A stretch of DNA of 64,000 bases, taken from contig NZ_JAHCST010000039.1 of the NCBI RefSeq assembly GCF_018476525.1, forward strand, positions 19,852 to 83,851, given 5' to 3'. Made by a program: the position numbers and the translations under genes. Every line of letters begins with the position of its first letter. Position 1 is the stretch's first letter. The notes beneath the pieces were generated by a model. The model ran no database searches and had not been told where the DNA came from. It saw nothing but the letters and a program-made list of their open reading frames with translations. This document shows positions 25,549 to 34,823 of the stretch, one piece after another. This stretch comes from Acrocarpospora catenulata. GTDB taxonomy: Bacteria; Actinomycetota; Actinomycetes; Streptosporangiales; Streptosporangiaceae.

Positions 25549-26484
25549 ATCACAGTCGGAGAACTAGGCGAATTCGGAGTAGTTGGTCGCATTGCGGGGC
25601 GTCTGTCCCAAGGTGTGGCGGTGCAACTCGGACCCGGCGACGACGCCGCGGTCGTCGCGGCACCGGACGGTCGGGTGGTCGTGACAACGGACTTGCTCCT
25701 TGAGGGTAGACATTTCCGCCGTGATTGGTCCAGTGGGTATGAAATCGGGCGTAAAGCGGCGGCACAGAACCTTGCCGACGTCGTTGCCATGGGGGCCAGG
25801 CCGACCGCGCTGGTGGTCGGGCTCGGGCTGCCCGCCGACGCGCCCGTGTCCTGGCTGGACGCCCTCGCCGACGGCTTCCGCGACGAGACCGCCCTGGTTG
25901 GGGCCAGCGTGGCCGGGGGCGACATCGCCCGCTCCGCCACCGTGGTGCTCGGTGTCACGGCCATGGGCGACCTCGGCGGGCGGGCGCCGGTCACCCGCTC
26001 GGGGGCCAGGCCGGGGGACGTGATCGCCATCGCGGGGCGGCTGGGGTACGCGGCGGCGGGGCTGGCCCTGCTGCACGCCTCCGTCGACCGGTTCCCCGAA
26101 CTGCTGGACGCGCACCGGCGGCCGGAACCGCCCTACGCGTGCGGGCCGGAGGCCGCGGAACTCGGGGCGACGGCGATGCTGGACGTGAGCGACGGGCTCC
26201 TCCAGGACCTAGGCCACGTTGCGGCGGCCAGTGAGGTGGGGATCGTGCTCGACCCTGCTTCCTTCGAGGTAGGCGCGCTGGCCGAGGCGGCGGCCACGCT
26301 GGGGGTCGATCCGCTGGAGTGGGCGCTCACCGGGGGTGATGATCACGCTCTCGCCGCCGCCTTTCCCCGAGGGGTACGGCTTCCGCCGCATTGGCGGGTG
26401 GTCGGGGAGGTTGTCGACGGTACGGGGGTGCGGGTCACCGGGTGGGAGTCCGCCGCCGGGGGCTGGGATCACTTCCGGGGATGA
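25549..26484 (+). CDS. thiL: Thiamine-monophosphate kinase, likely non-standard start
   Basis: ThiL phosphorylates thiamine monophosphate to thiamine diphosphate. It has LGPGDDAAVV, VTTDLLLEGRHFRRDW, ASVAGGDIARS, MLDVSDGLLQDL and LTGGDDHALAAAF. The frame's only standard start is GTG 25615, but the conserved N-terminus GELGEFGVVGRIAGRL lies upstream of it in the same open frame. A strong AGGAGGTG (25537-25544) sits just before an in-frame ATC at 25549, giving ITVGELGEFG, which matches how the family begins. I therefore place the start at ATC 25549 (about 311 residues), with GTG 25615 (289 residues) as the conventional alternative. Confidence 0.85.
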   Translation: MTVGELGEFGVVGRIAGRLSQGVAVQLGPGDDAAVVAAPDGRVVVTTDLLLEGRHFRRDWSSGYEIGRKAAAQNLADVVAMGARPTALVVGLGLPADAPVSWLDALADGFRDETALVGASVAGGDIARSATVVLGVTAMGDLGGRAPVTRSGARPGDVIAIAGRLGYAAAGLALLHASVDRFPELLDAHRRPEPPYACGPEAAELGATAMLDVSDGLLQDLGHVAAASEVGIVLDPASFEVGALAEAAATLGVDPLEWALTGGDDHALAAAFPRGVRLPPHWRVVGEVVDGTGVRVTGWESAAGGWDHFRG

Positions 26485-26555
26485 TGTGAAATTTGTGACA
26501 AAGGCGTTTTAGATCTGTTATGAAGTATGACGGTCGCCAACAGGAAGGACCGTCG

Positions 26556-27779
26556 ATGGGTCGGCACACGAGTGGACGACAGAACGGCGAGGACGCGGAG
26601 AATCCCTCCGAGGAGGGATCCGAGCAGTTCACGCAATGGCTCGGGCACCTGACCGGGGACGGGCCCGACCTGTCGTACCGGTGGCCCGAAGACGCCACCT
26701 CGTCACCCGCCTCGCCTTCCTCTCCCTCCGCGCCCCCATCGCGGGATTCGGCTTCGGAGGAGCAGCCGTACATCCACCCGGCCTACCGCTGGGATCTCCC
26801 CGCCAAGCCGAAGCCCGCGGGCGATGACGGCATGGTTTTCGACCGCCAGGTCCGCCCGGATCGGGGACAGCCGTACGCGGCGCCGGTGCCGGATCAGCCC
26901 TCGCCGGAGGTCACCTACCGGTGGCCGGAGGAGCCCACGGAGATCGCGGGAGCTCCGCAGACCGTGGAAATCTCCGGTCCCGAGCCGGTCGATCTCGCGT
27001 CTCGTTCCCGGTTCGGGAAGGCGGCGCTGCTGTCCGGAATCTCCGTGCTGGCGGCGGTGGGGCTCACGTTCGCGGGTGTGCGGCTGGTCGGCAGCAACAC
27101 CTCACTGGTCCTGGAACCGCCGGCCGCCAGCTGCGCGCCCGGAACCTGCGAGGCGGCGCCCGCCAGGACCGGGGCGCTGCCCGATCCGCTGGACACGGCC
27201 ACCGCCACGCCGGAGGCCGCGCCCACCACGGCGTCTCCGGAACCGAGCCCGTCCGAGGCGGAAGCCGCGCCCGTCAAGGTCAAATCGGCGCCCTCGCCTT
27301 CGGCGGTACGGCCGACGCCCAGCCGTACCCCCAAGCCCAAGAAGTCGGCCACTCCCAGCCCGACCCCCACCGAGGAGCCCACCCGGGCGGACGTGGGCCT
27401 GGAGGAGGGGGGTGAGCCGTCCGGCACCTCGCCCTCGCCGTCGCCTGCGCGTCTGCGGTCGGCGGTTCCGCACGTCACAGTGGGCTTCGAGGTCTTCCAG
27501 GAGGATCCGGAGGGCTACAGCGCTCGGCTCATCGTGCAAACGGATCGTGATATTTCCGGTCTGTCGCTCACCATTCCGTTCACCGGCGAACTGCTCACCG
27601 TCGGCGGCGCCGAGGCCACGGTGCACGGCGACCGGCTGACCCTGACCTCCGCCACGCCGCTGCTCGCCGGTGAGGAGCTCGTCATCAGCCTGATCGCCAA
27701 CGGCACCCCCGAGCCACCGGCCGAATGCACCGTCAAGGGCGGAGACTGCGCTATCGCCGGACCCCCTTCGATCGGCTGA
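26556..27779 (+). CDS. Single-pass membrane protein with extracytoplasmic beta domain
   Basis: 407 residues, function unknown. A cytosolic N-terminal part of ~155 residues carries three short repeats (LSYRWPED, PAYRWDLP, VTYRWPEE). One membrane helix follows at about 156-178 (LLSGISVLAAVGLTFAGVRL), then a disulfide-type SCAPGTC and a Pro/Ser/Thr-rich linker. The C-terminal ~100 residues form a beta-rich domain (VTVGFEVFQEDPEGYSARLI) that resembles the CBM2 carbohydrate-binding fold and has CTVKGGDC near the end. ATG 26556 has GGAAGGA upstream. The stop codon overlaps the start of the following glycohydrolase gene. Confidence 0.82.
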   Translation: MGRHTSGRQNGEDAENPSEEGSEQFTQWLGHLTGDGPDLSYRWPEDATSSPASPSSPSAPPSRDSASEEQPYIHPAYRWDLPAKPKPAGDDGMVFDRQVRPDRGQPYAAPVPDQPSPEVTYRWPEEPTEIAGAPQTVEISGPEPVDLASRSRFGKAALLSGISVLAAVGLTFAGVRLVGSNTSLVLEPPAASCAPGTCEAAPARTGALPDPLDTATATPEAAPTTASPEPSPSEAEAAPVKVKSAPSPSAVRPTPSRTPKPKKSATPSPTPTEEPTRADVGLEEGGEPSGTSPSPSPARLRSAVPHVTVGFEVFQEDPEGYSARLIVQTDRDISGLSLTIPFTGELLTVGGAEATVHGDRLTLTSATPLLAGEELVISLIANGTPEPPAECTVKGGDCAIAGPPSIG

Positions 27780-28699
27780 TGCTCGCCGCGCAGATCGCTT
27801 CGGCCATCCGTGGCCTGGCCGCCGGGGACGCGCTGGGCGTGCCCTGGGAGACCGCGCCACCGGAGAAGATCGACCGAGCCCGGCTTCACGAGCTGCCCGC
27901 CAGCCGTGACTGGCCGCCCGGCGCAACCTCCGACGACACCGACCAGATGCTGATTGTGGCCCGGCTGCTCGCGGACACCTTGGGTCAGCCGACTGCTGAG
28001 GAGTTCATGCGTCGGTTGTCCGCCCAGGCCGGCGAGATTCGGGGGCTGGGCTCGACCACCAGGCGCGCCTTGCGGGATTTCGCCGAAACCGGCCGCGTCG
28101 CCAACCCCGGGGTGCTGATCTCCTCTGCCGGGGCGCTGATCTCCTCCGACATTTCGGACATGCGGCGAGCGAGCAACGGTGCCGCCATGCGGATCGCCCC
28201 CGTGGGCTGGATGGTCCCCGCCGGCCAGGCGCGGCGACGACGCGAACTGGTCGTGGAGCTGTCCCGCGGCACCCATGGCCATCCGGTCGCGATCGGCGCG
28301 GCGGCCATCGTGGCGGCCATGGCCGCGTACGCGATCGAGGACCCGGACGGCATCCTGCCCGCCGCGGTCGCCGAAGCCGAATGGCTGTCGATGCCGGAAT
28401 TCGCCGACGTCCGCCACGCCGCCGAAGGATCGTGGACCCCGCCCTCCGGCGGGATCAGCGTCCTGGCGGCCCCCACCGTCGCCGCCGTCACCCACGCCAT
28501 CCACCACTCCACCGACCTGGCCACCGCCCAGACCTTCGCGGTGACCATGGGCGGCGACACCGACACCGTGGCCGCCATCGTGGGCGGCATCCTCGGCGCG
28601 GTCCCCGGCCAGCCCGTACCCCCGTGGTGGGACAAGGTCCACTTCCCCGCCGACCCGGAGGCCGACGCCCTGGCCGCCCGGCTCGCCGAGCTCCGATAG
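27779..28699 (+). CDS. ADP-ribosylglycohydrolase family protein
   Basis: 306-residue DraG/ARH-type hydrolase that would remove ADP-ribose from proteins or nucleic acids. The binuclear metal motifs are GDALGVPWE near the N-terminus, TSDDTDQ at about 49-55, and VTMGGDTDTVAAIVGGILGA at the C-terminal end. ATG 27779 overlaps the stop of the preceding membrane protein (TGATG), so translation is coupled. Target unknown; no ADP-ribosyltransferase is visible nearby. Confidence 0.93.
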   Translation: MLAAQIASAIRGLAAGDALGVPWETAPPEKIDRARLHELPASRDWPPGATSDDTDQMLIVARLLADTLGQPTAEEFMRRLSAQAGEIRGLGSTTRRALRDFAETGRVANPGVLISSAGALISSDISDMRRASNGAAMRIAPVGWMVPAGQARRRRELVVELSRGTHGHPVAIGAAAIVAAMAAYAIEDPDGILPAAVAEAEWLSMPEFADVRHAAEGSWTPPSGGISVLAAPTVAAVTHAIHHSTDLATAQTFAVTMGGDTDTVAAIVGGILGAVPGQPVPPWWDKVHFPADPEADALAARLAELR

Positions 28700-28708
28700 G
28701 TTCCTCGC

Positions 28709-29080
28709 ATGATCGTTCCTGGGCCGGTGGTGCCCGACGGCGGCGGGTACCGGCATTCGTACGAGGTGGGCGGGTCCGCCCGGGTGGTGTACGTCTCCGG
28801 GCAGATTCCGGTCACGCCGGACGGACAGGTGCCGGAGGGTTTCCCGGCCCAGTGCCGTCAGGTGTGGGCCAACGTGGCCTCGGCGCTGGCCGCGCACGGG
28901 ATGGAGCTCTCCGATCTGGTGAAGGTCACCACGTACCTGTCGGACCGGGCGTACCGGCGGGAGAACTCCGAGATCCGGCGCGAGGTGCTGAACGGTCACG
29001 CCCCCGCGCTGACGGTGATCATCGCCGGGATCTACGACGAGGCGTGGTTGCTGGAGATCGAGGCGGTCGCGGCGCGGTAG
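28709..29080 (+). CDS. Rid-family protein lacking the RidA arginine
   Basis: 123-residue YjgF/YER057c/UK114 fold protein: [40 protein letters not shown] and [10 protein letters not shown] are family blocks. The segment after the last helix reads [12 protein letters not shown], where RidA enamine deaminases have P-x-R, so the catalytic arginine is missing. It is therefore probably a Rid subfamily member with another role. It follows the ADP-ribosylglycohydrolase by 9 bp and may be co-transcribed. Confidence 0.9.
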   Translation: MIVPGPVVPDGGGYRHSYEVGGSARVVYVSGQIPVTPDGQVPEGFPAQCRQVWANVASALAAHGMELSDLVKVTTYLSDRAYRRENSEIRREVLNGHAPALTVIIAGIYDEAWLLEIEAVAAR

Positions 29081-29210
29081 CGGCCTGTCACGCAACCTTG
29101 ACCCGGCAATTCGCGGCCCCCGCCCTCGACCGAATCCGGGCCAAGGTTCGGAGACACCCCACTGGCGCCCTCCTCCGGGCCCCGGGAACCGGGCTGGTTG
29201 GATGGTGGGC

Positions 29211-30011
29211 ATGACTCCCGCACGTGTGCTGACGGTGGCCGGTTCGGATTCCGGTGGTGGCGCCGGCATTCAGGCCGATCTCAAGACGATGCTGGCCCTC
29301 GGGGTGCACGGCATGAGCGTGGTCGCGGCGGTGACCGCGCAGAACTCGGTGGGGGTGCAGGGGTACTGGGAGCTCCCGGTGGAGGCCGTCCAGGCCCAGC
29401 TGGCCTCGGTGCTCGGGGACATCGGGGTGCAGGCGGTGAAGACCGGCATGCTCGCGTCTCCGGCGCTGGTGGCGGCGGTCGCGGAGGTGCTTGCCACGGT
29501 GGACGCGCCTGTGGTGGTCGACCCGGTCGGGGTGTCCAAGCACGGCGACTCGCTGCTCGCGCCCGAGGCGGTGGGCAACGTGAAAACCCGCCTGCTGCCC
29601 ACGGCCACCGTGGTCACCCCCAACCTCTGGGAGGTGGAGCAGCTCACCGGCGTCAAGGTCGAGGACGAGGACGATCTCCCCAGGGCGGCCGACGCGATCC
29701 TCGCCCTGGGCCCGAAATGGGCGCTCATCAAGGGCGGCCACCTCCCTGGCGAGGCGGTCGACCTGCTCACCGACGGCACCATCGAACACCACTACCGCGC
29801 CGAACGCCTGGACAACCGCCACACCCACGGCACCGGTTGCACCCTGGCCAGCGCCATCGCCTCATACCTGGCCCTCGGCCACGACATGCCCACAGCGGTG
29901 GAACAGGCCAAGACGTACGTCACCGGAGCCATCGCCCACGGCTTCCCCCTGGGCGTGGGAATCGGCCCAGTGGACCACGGCTGGCGCTGGCGAAACGACG
30001 AGCTGCCGTAA
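29211..30011 (+). CDS. thiD: Hydroxymethylpyrimidine (phosphate) kinase
   Basis: Ribokinase-fold enzyme of 266 residues making HMP-pyrophosphate for thiamine. It has [50 protein letters not shown] and the anion hole [25 protein letters not shown] replaces the usual VDPVM. ATG 29211 is chosen; an ATG three codons upstream gives MVGM. In related genomes thiL and thiD are close neighbours; here a three-gene insertion separates them. Confidence 0.94.
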   Translation: MTPARVLTVAGSDSGGGAGIQADLKTMLALGVHGMSVVAAVTAQNSVGVQGYWELPVEAVQAQLASVLGDIGVQAVKTGMLASPALVAAVAEVLATVDAPVVVDPVGVSKHGDSLLAPEAVGNVKTRLLPTATVVTPNLWEVEQLTGVKVEDEDDLPRAADAILALGPKWALIKGGHLPGEAVDLLTDGTIEHHYRAERLDNRHTHGTGCTLASAIASYLALGHDMPTAVEQAKTYVTGAIAHGFPLGVGIGPVDHGWRWRNDELP

Positions 30012-30237
30012 ATCCCGAGCATGTCGGGTCGGCGGCCACCCTTCTCGGCGAAACCGGCCCCTGACCCGGAGGGGTCCCAAGGGCGGTTGGGATTGCCTCG
30101 GCTGCCAATTTCCTGTGTGTGGAGGCGACACCCGGGGATTCTGGTCGCCGTGGTCCTCCCGCCCACCCGCCCCCTCCATTACCGTTGGGCCCCGCCCACC
30201 CCCCGGTAACCAATGTCCCGCGGGGCAAGGAATGCGA

Positions 30238-30263
30238 AAACCCGCCACGAGGGTGGCGGGTTT
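30238..30263 (-). terminator. Rho-independent terminator of rpmB
   Basis: Stem AAACCCGCCAC (30238-30248) and GTGGCGGGTTT (30253-30263) with a 4-nt loop, 15 bp beyond the rpmB stop. The T-run is the left arm's complement. The rest of 30012-30237 is G/C-rich with a further small dyad TTACCG/CGGTAA and no gene. Confidence 0.85.
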
Positions 30264-30278
30264 CGTCAAGGGGTGGGG

Positions 30279-30470
30279 CTAGCGGGTGACCTTGCCTGCC
30301 TTGATGCAGGAGGTGCACACGTTGAGCCGCTTCGGCGTCCCGTTGACCGTCGCGCGCACGGTCTGGATGTTCGGCTTCCAGTTCCGCCGGGTGCGGCGGT
30401 GCGAGTGGGAGACGTTGTTGCCGAAGATCGGCTTCTTAGCGCAGACGTCGCAGACGGAAGCCACGGTCAT
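30279..30470 (-). CDS. rpmB: 50S ribosomal protein L28 (zinc type)
   Basis: 63-residue L28: [30 protein letters not shown] and [10 protein letters not shown]. It carries two CxxC pairs (CDVC and CTSC), so it is the zinc-binding (C+) form, which may be paired with a zinc-independent paralogue elsewhere. Transcribed alone, divergent from the DAK/DegV gene. Confidence 0.97.
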   Translation of the reverse strand: MTVASVCDVCAKKPIFGNNVSHSHRRTRRNWKPNIQTVRATVNGTPKRLNVCTSCIKAGKVTR

Positions 30471-30717
30471 CGCTCCTTCAGATCAAGTCTTAGATCAGTC
30501 GATACGGCCCGGCCCGCCGAGGGGCGGCTCTTACGAGCATGCCGGGACAACCGGCTGGCCACACGAGGATAGCCGATTCCGGCCGCTGCACGCCAAACGC
30601 GGGCACGGCAGATCGGGATAACCTCGTACCTGCCAACGGTAGCGCATCGGGGGAGCAGACCGGCTGCCGTCCGCCCAGGCCGGGCCGAACGGCGGTCTGA
30701 GGAGCGGAGGGCTGATC

Positions 30718-32268
30718 ATGCTGGAGGTGCTCGATCCGGCGGCGGTCCGGCGCTGGGCACGCTGGTCCGCGGAGGCCCTGAGCGGCGCCCGAGCGGAGAT
30801 CGACGCGCTGAACGTGTTCCCCGTACCCGACGGCGACACCGGCACCAACCTGCACCTGACCCTGCTGGCGGCGGCCGAGGCGCTGGACGCGCTGCCACCG
30901 GACGCCGGGCCGGACAAAACCTGGCAGACGCTGGCCCACGGGGCGCTGCTCGGGGCCAGGGGCAACTCCGGAGTCATCGTCAGCCAGGCCCTCCGAGGAC
31001 TGGCCGAGGCGCTGCGGCAGGCCGAGGGACGCGGCGGGGATCTCCGGAACGGGCTGGTGCTGGCCGCCCGGCTGGCCAGGGACGCGGTGGTCCGCCCGGT
31101 GGAGGGAACCGTGCTGAGCGTGCTGGCCGCCGTGGCGGCAGCCGTACCGGAGGGGGATCTCGGCGCGGTCGCGACGGCGGCGGCGCGCGAGGGACGGCGG
31201 GCCCTCGGCCGGACCACCGGGCAGCTGGACGTGCTGGCGCGCAGCGGGGTGGTGGACGCGGGCGCCGCCGGACTGGTGATCCTGCTGGAGACACTGGCCG
31301 AAGTGGTGCTGGAGGCCCGCGCGGACCAGCACGAGGTGCCCGCGCCGCAGACCCGGGTCACGCCTCCGACCACGGAGGGAGATGCCGGATACGAGGTGAT
31401 GTATCTGCTCCACGCCGATGACACGTCGATCGACCGGCTTCGCGGGGAGCTGGACCGGCTGGGCGAGTCGCTGGTGATCGTCGGCGGCGACGGGCTCTGG
31501 AACGTCCACGTCCACACCGACGACGCCGGGGCGGCGATCGAAGCCGCGCTGGAGGTGGGCAGGCCGTACCGGATCCGGGTGAGCCACCTCGGCGGCGGGG
31601 CGCCGCGGGCAAGGCGCGGGGTGGTCGCGGTCGCCGCCGGCACCGGGCTGGCGGCCCTGTTCCAGCAGGCCGGGGCGGTCGTGGTACGGCGGGAGCCCGG
31701 CTCCAGCCCGCCGCTGGCCGCCCTCCTGGAGGCGATCAGAGAGGCGGGTACGGAGGTCAGCGTCCTGCCCAACGACACCGGCGTGCGCGCGGTCGCCGCG
31801 GCCGCCGCCGAGATCGCCAGGGACGAGGGCCTGACCGTGAGCGTGCTGCCCACCAAGGCGTCCGTGCAGGGTCTGGCCGCGCTGGCCGTACACGACCCGC
31901 TCAGGAGGTTCGACGACGACGTGGTGGCGATGACCGACGCGGCGGGACACACCCGGCACGGCCACGTCTGGATGGCCAACCGGGAGGCGATGACCAGCGC
32001 CGGCCTGTGCCGCCCAGGTGACGTGCTCGGCGTGGTCGACGGCGACGTCTCGCTGATCGGTACGGCGCTGGCCCCGGTCGCCGTGGAGGTAGTCCGGCGC
32101 ATGGTGTCGGCCAGCAGCGAGTTGGTGACGCTGGTGTCGGGGGCGGACGCGCCGGAGTCGCTGGTCCGGGCGGTCGAGGATTATCTCGCGGTAGAACGTC
32201 CGGATATCGAGGTAGTGCGGGTCGCGGGTGGGCAGGGGGGTTATCCCTTGCTCATCGGCGTGGAGTGA
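30718..32268 (+). CDS. DAK2/DegV-type phosphatase-kinase-like protein (FakA family)
   Basis: 516-residue protein with an N-terminal DAK2/DhaL domain (NVFPVPDGDTGTNLHLTLLA at about 24-43 binds ATP-Mg; GALLGARGNSGVIVSQALRG) and a C-terminal DegV-adjacent FakA domain (YEVMYLLHAD, VHVHTDDAGAAIEAALEVG, VSVLPTKASVQGLAALAVHD). FakA with FakB phosphorylates exogenous fatty acids in Firmicutes; the actinobacterial homologue is found upstream of recG as here. No FakB is in the window. Confidence 0.9.
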   Translation: MLEVLDPAAVRRWARWSAEALSGARAEIDALNVFPVPDGDTGTNLHLTLLAAAEALDALPPDAGPDKTWQTLAHGALLGARGNSGVIVSQALRGLAEALRQAEGRGGDLRNGLVLAARLARDAVVRPVEGTVLSVLAAVAAAVPEGDLGAVATAAAREGRRALGRTTGQLDVLARSGVVDAGAAGLVILLETLAEVVLEARADQHEVPAPQTRVTPPTTEGDAGYEVMYLLHADDTSIDRLRGELDRLGESLVIVGGDGLWNVHVHTDDAGAAIEAALEVGRPYRIRVSHLGGGAPRARRGVVAVAAGTGLAALFQQAGAVVVRREPGSSPPLAALLEAIREAGTEVSVLPNDTGVRAVAAAAAEIARDEGLTVSVLPTKASVQGLAALAVHDPLRRFDDDVVAMTDAAGHTRHGHVWMANREAMTSAGLCRPGDVLGVVDGDVSLIGTALAPVAVEVVRRMVSASSELVTLVSGADAPESLVRAVEDYLAVERPDIEVVRVAGGQGGYPLLIGVE

Positions 32269-32296
32269 ATCCTGTCGGTCGGAGGTTGTAGAACTG

Positions 32297-34468
32297 GTGG
32301 ACGTGACCAGGTTCGACGAGCCCCTGAAGCTGGCGGTCGGGGCGAAGACGGCCGCGCCGCTGGAGAGCGCGCTCGGCATCGCCACCGTGGGCGAGCTGCT
32401 CCGCCACTATCCCCGGCGCTATGCCGAGCGGGGCGAGCTGACGCCGATCGCCTCCCTGGAGCATGACGATCACGTGACCGTGGTCGGCAGGGTGTCGGCG
32501 GTGCAGCGGCGGCCGATGAAGAACCGGCAGGGCACCTGGCTCGATGTCGAGGTCACCGACGGGAAGGACCGGCTGCGCCTGGCGTTCTTCGGCAAGGGGG
32601 CGTTCGTCGCGGAGCAGCGCCTCCAGCCCGGCACCGAAGCCACCTTTTCCGGAAAAGTCAACGTATTCGTCGCCTCGAACGGGACGAAACGGCGGTCCCT
32701 CGCCCATCCGGATTACGTCACCGAGGACGAGGAGACCTCCGAGGAGTTCGCCACCGCCCCGGTGCCGATCTACCCGTCGGCCCAGAACCTGGCCAGCTGG
32801 AAGATCCAGCGCGCGGTGCGGACCGTCCTTGACGTGCTGGACCTCGACGACCCCCTCCCCGCCGAGCTGCGCCGCCGCCTGCGCCTGCCGGGCCTGGCCG
32901 ACGCGCTCCGCGACATCCACCGGCCCCGCGACTTCGGGGACGTGGCCAGGGCCACCAAACGGCTCAAGTTCGACGAGGCGTTCCTGCTCCAGGCCGTGCT
33001 GGTCCGGCGGCGCATCGCGGCGGCCGCCCTGCCCGCCCGGGCCCGGCCGGGGAAGCCGGACGGGCTGCTCGCGGACTTCGACGCCCGGCTGCCGTTCAAG
33101 CTCACCGAAGGGCAGCGGGCGGTGGGGGAGGAGATCGCCGCCGACCTGGCCGTCGAGCATCCGATGCACCGGCTGCTCCAGGGGGAGGTCGGCGCCGGCA
33201 AGACCGTGGTCGCGCTGCGGGCGATGCTGCAGGTGGTGGACTCCGGCGGGCAGGCCGCCCTGCTAGCACCCACCGAGGTGCTCGCCCAGCAGCACCACCG
33301 GTCGATCGTGACCATGCTCGGCGACCTGGCCGGAGGCGGCATGTTCGGCGGGACCGGGGTGGCCCTGCTGACCGGCTCCATGGGCGCGGCGGCGCGCCGC
33401 GCCAACCTGCTGGACGCGGCCTCCGGGGCGGCCGGGATCGTCGTCGGCACCCACGCGCTGCTCCAGGACAAGGTGCAGTTCGCCGACCTCGGGCTGATCG
33501 TGGTGGACGAGCAGCACCGGTTCGGCGTGGAACAGCGCGACGCGCTCCGCGAGAAGTCCCAGGGCGGGCGGCCGCACGTGCTGGTGATGACCGCCACCCC
33601 CATCCCCCGCACGGTCGCGATGACCGTCTTCGGAGACCTGGAGGTCTCCACGCTCAGCCAGCTGCCGTCCGGACGGGCGCCCATCACCTCCCACGTCGTG
33701 CCGGCCGCCGAGAAGCCGCACTACCTGGAGCGCACCTGGGAGCGGATCCGGGAGGAGGTCGGGCTCGGACGGCAGGCGTACATCGTCTGCCCCCGAATCG
33801 GCGACCAGGAGGGCGACGAGGGCGACCTGTCCGCCGCCGACGACAGCGAACGCCGCCCACCCCTGGCCGTGATCGAGGTCGCCGAAATGCTCGCCACCGG
33901 CCCCCTGAACGGCCTCAACGTGGCCGTCCTGCACGGCAAACTCCCCCCCGAGGAGAAGGACGCCATCATGCGCTCCTTCACCCGCGGCGAGACCGACGTC
34001 CTGGTCGCCACCACCGTCATCGAGGTCGGCGTAGACGTCCGCAACGCCTCCGTCATGGTCATCATGGACGCCGACCGCTTCGGCGTCTCCCAACTCCACC
34101 AGCTCCGCGGCCGCGTCGGCCGAGGCGGCCTCCCCGGCCTCTGCCTCCTGGTCACCGACGCCCTCCCAGAAACGCCCGCCCGCGCCCGCCTGGACGCGGT
34201 CGCCGCCACCCTGGACGGCTTCGAGCTCTCCCGGGTGGACCTGGAACAACGCCGGGAAGGTGATGTTCTCGGCGCGGCCCAATCCGGCCGCAAGTCCTCT
34301 CTCCGCATGCTCCAGCTCCTCCGGGACGAAGACGTCATTGAAACCGCCCGTCAGGAAGCCCTCGCGCTGATGGCTGAAGATCCGCTGCTGGAGTCCCACC
34401 CTCAGCTCAAGGCGGAGCTGGATGCGATGGTGGCCGACGAGCGCGCCGAATTCCTGGAGAAGACCTGA
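32297..34468 (+). CDS. recG: ATP-dependent DNA helicase RecG
   Basis: 723-residue branch-migration helicase. Wedge/OB domain at the N-terminus (LLRHYPRRYAERGELTPI), then Walker A GEVGAGKTVVALRAM, Walker B VVDEQHRFGVEQRDAL, TATPIPRT, and the C-terminal motif QLRGRVGRGGLPGLCLL. GTG 32297 (MDVTRF) has GGAGGTT upstream; the longer open frame upstream has no family resemblance. It follows the FakA-like gene by 28 bp, a conserved pairing. Confidence 0.96.
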   Translation: MDVTRFDEPLKLAVGAKTAAPLESALGIATVGELLRHYPRRYAERGELTPIASLEHDDHVTVVGRVSAVQRRPMKNRQGTWLDVEVTDGKDRLRLAFFGKGAFVAEQRLQPGTEATFSGKVNVFVASNGTKRRSLAHPDYVTEDEETSEEFATAPVPIYPSAQNLASWKIQRAVRTVLDVLDLDDPLPAELRRRLRLPGLADALRDIHRPRDFGDVARATKRLKFDEAFLLQAVLVRRRIAAAALPARARPGKPDGLLADFDARLPFKLTEGQRAVGEEIAADLAVEHPMHRLLQGEVGAGKTVVALRAMLQVVDSGGQAALLAPTEVLAQQHHRSIVTMLGDLAGGGMFGGTGVALLTGSMGAAARRANLLDAASGAAGIVVGTHALLQDKVQFADLGLIVVDEQHRFGVEQRDALREKSQGGRPHVLVMTATPIPRTVAMTVFGDLEVSTLSQLPSGRAPITSHVVPAAEKPHYLERTWERIREEVGLGRQAYIVCPRIGDQEGDEGDLSAADDSERRPPLAVIEVAEMLATGPLNGLNVAVLHGKLPPEEKDAIMRSFTRGETDVLVATTVIEVGVDVRNASVMVIMDADRFGVSQLHQLRGRVGRGGLPGLCLLVTDALPETPARARLDAVAATLDGFELSRVDLEQRREGDVLGAAQSGRKSSLRMLQLLRDEDVIETARQEALALMAEDPLLESHPQLKAELDAMVADERAEFLEKT

Positions 34469-34471
34469 TCG

Positions 34472-34594
34472 TCAGCTCTGCGTGGCCTGGCGGGTGCTCC
34501 AGACGCGGACGGTGTTGTCCCCGCCAATGGTGATCAGCCGCTGGGCGCTCCGGTCGAACCGGCCGTCCGTTGCCTTCTCCAAGTGGCCGGTCAT
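34472..34594 (-). pseudogene. C-terminal remnant of a WD40-repeat protein
   Basis: Reverse-strand frame from ATG 34594 to TGA 34472, with in-frame sequence continuing upstream to about 34630. It reads DGRFDRSAQRLITIGGDNTV and RVWSTRQATQS, the strand-turn-WD pattern of a final WD40 blade (with RVW for the WD). Only one blade remains, so the gene is a remnant; the upstream parts were lost before the AlkZ-like gene. The rest of 34595-34823 shows nothing recognisable. Confidence 0.55.
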
Positions 34595-34823
34595 CCGCTG
34601 GCGCACGATCATCCATCGGGAGCAACCGCAGCGCGGCGAAGGTGTTCGTTAAGGCGAGATAGGCCAGGCGAAAGAGCACGACCGGTCATCCTGCCGCACT
34701 GTCTCCTTTTCAGGAATCGAAGCCTGCCTACAAGAGAAGCCTTGCAAGGCTGTGACCTGGATGGATGGAATTGTCGGCAGGCGCAGGGCTGGAGTCGCGT
34801 AAACGGGCGACTCCGTCGGCCGG

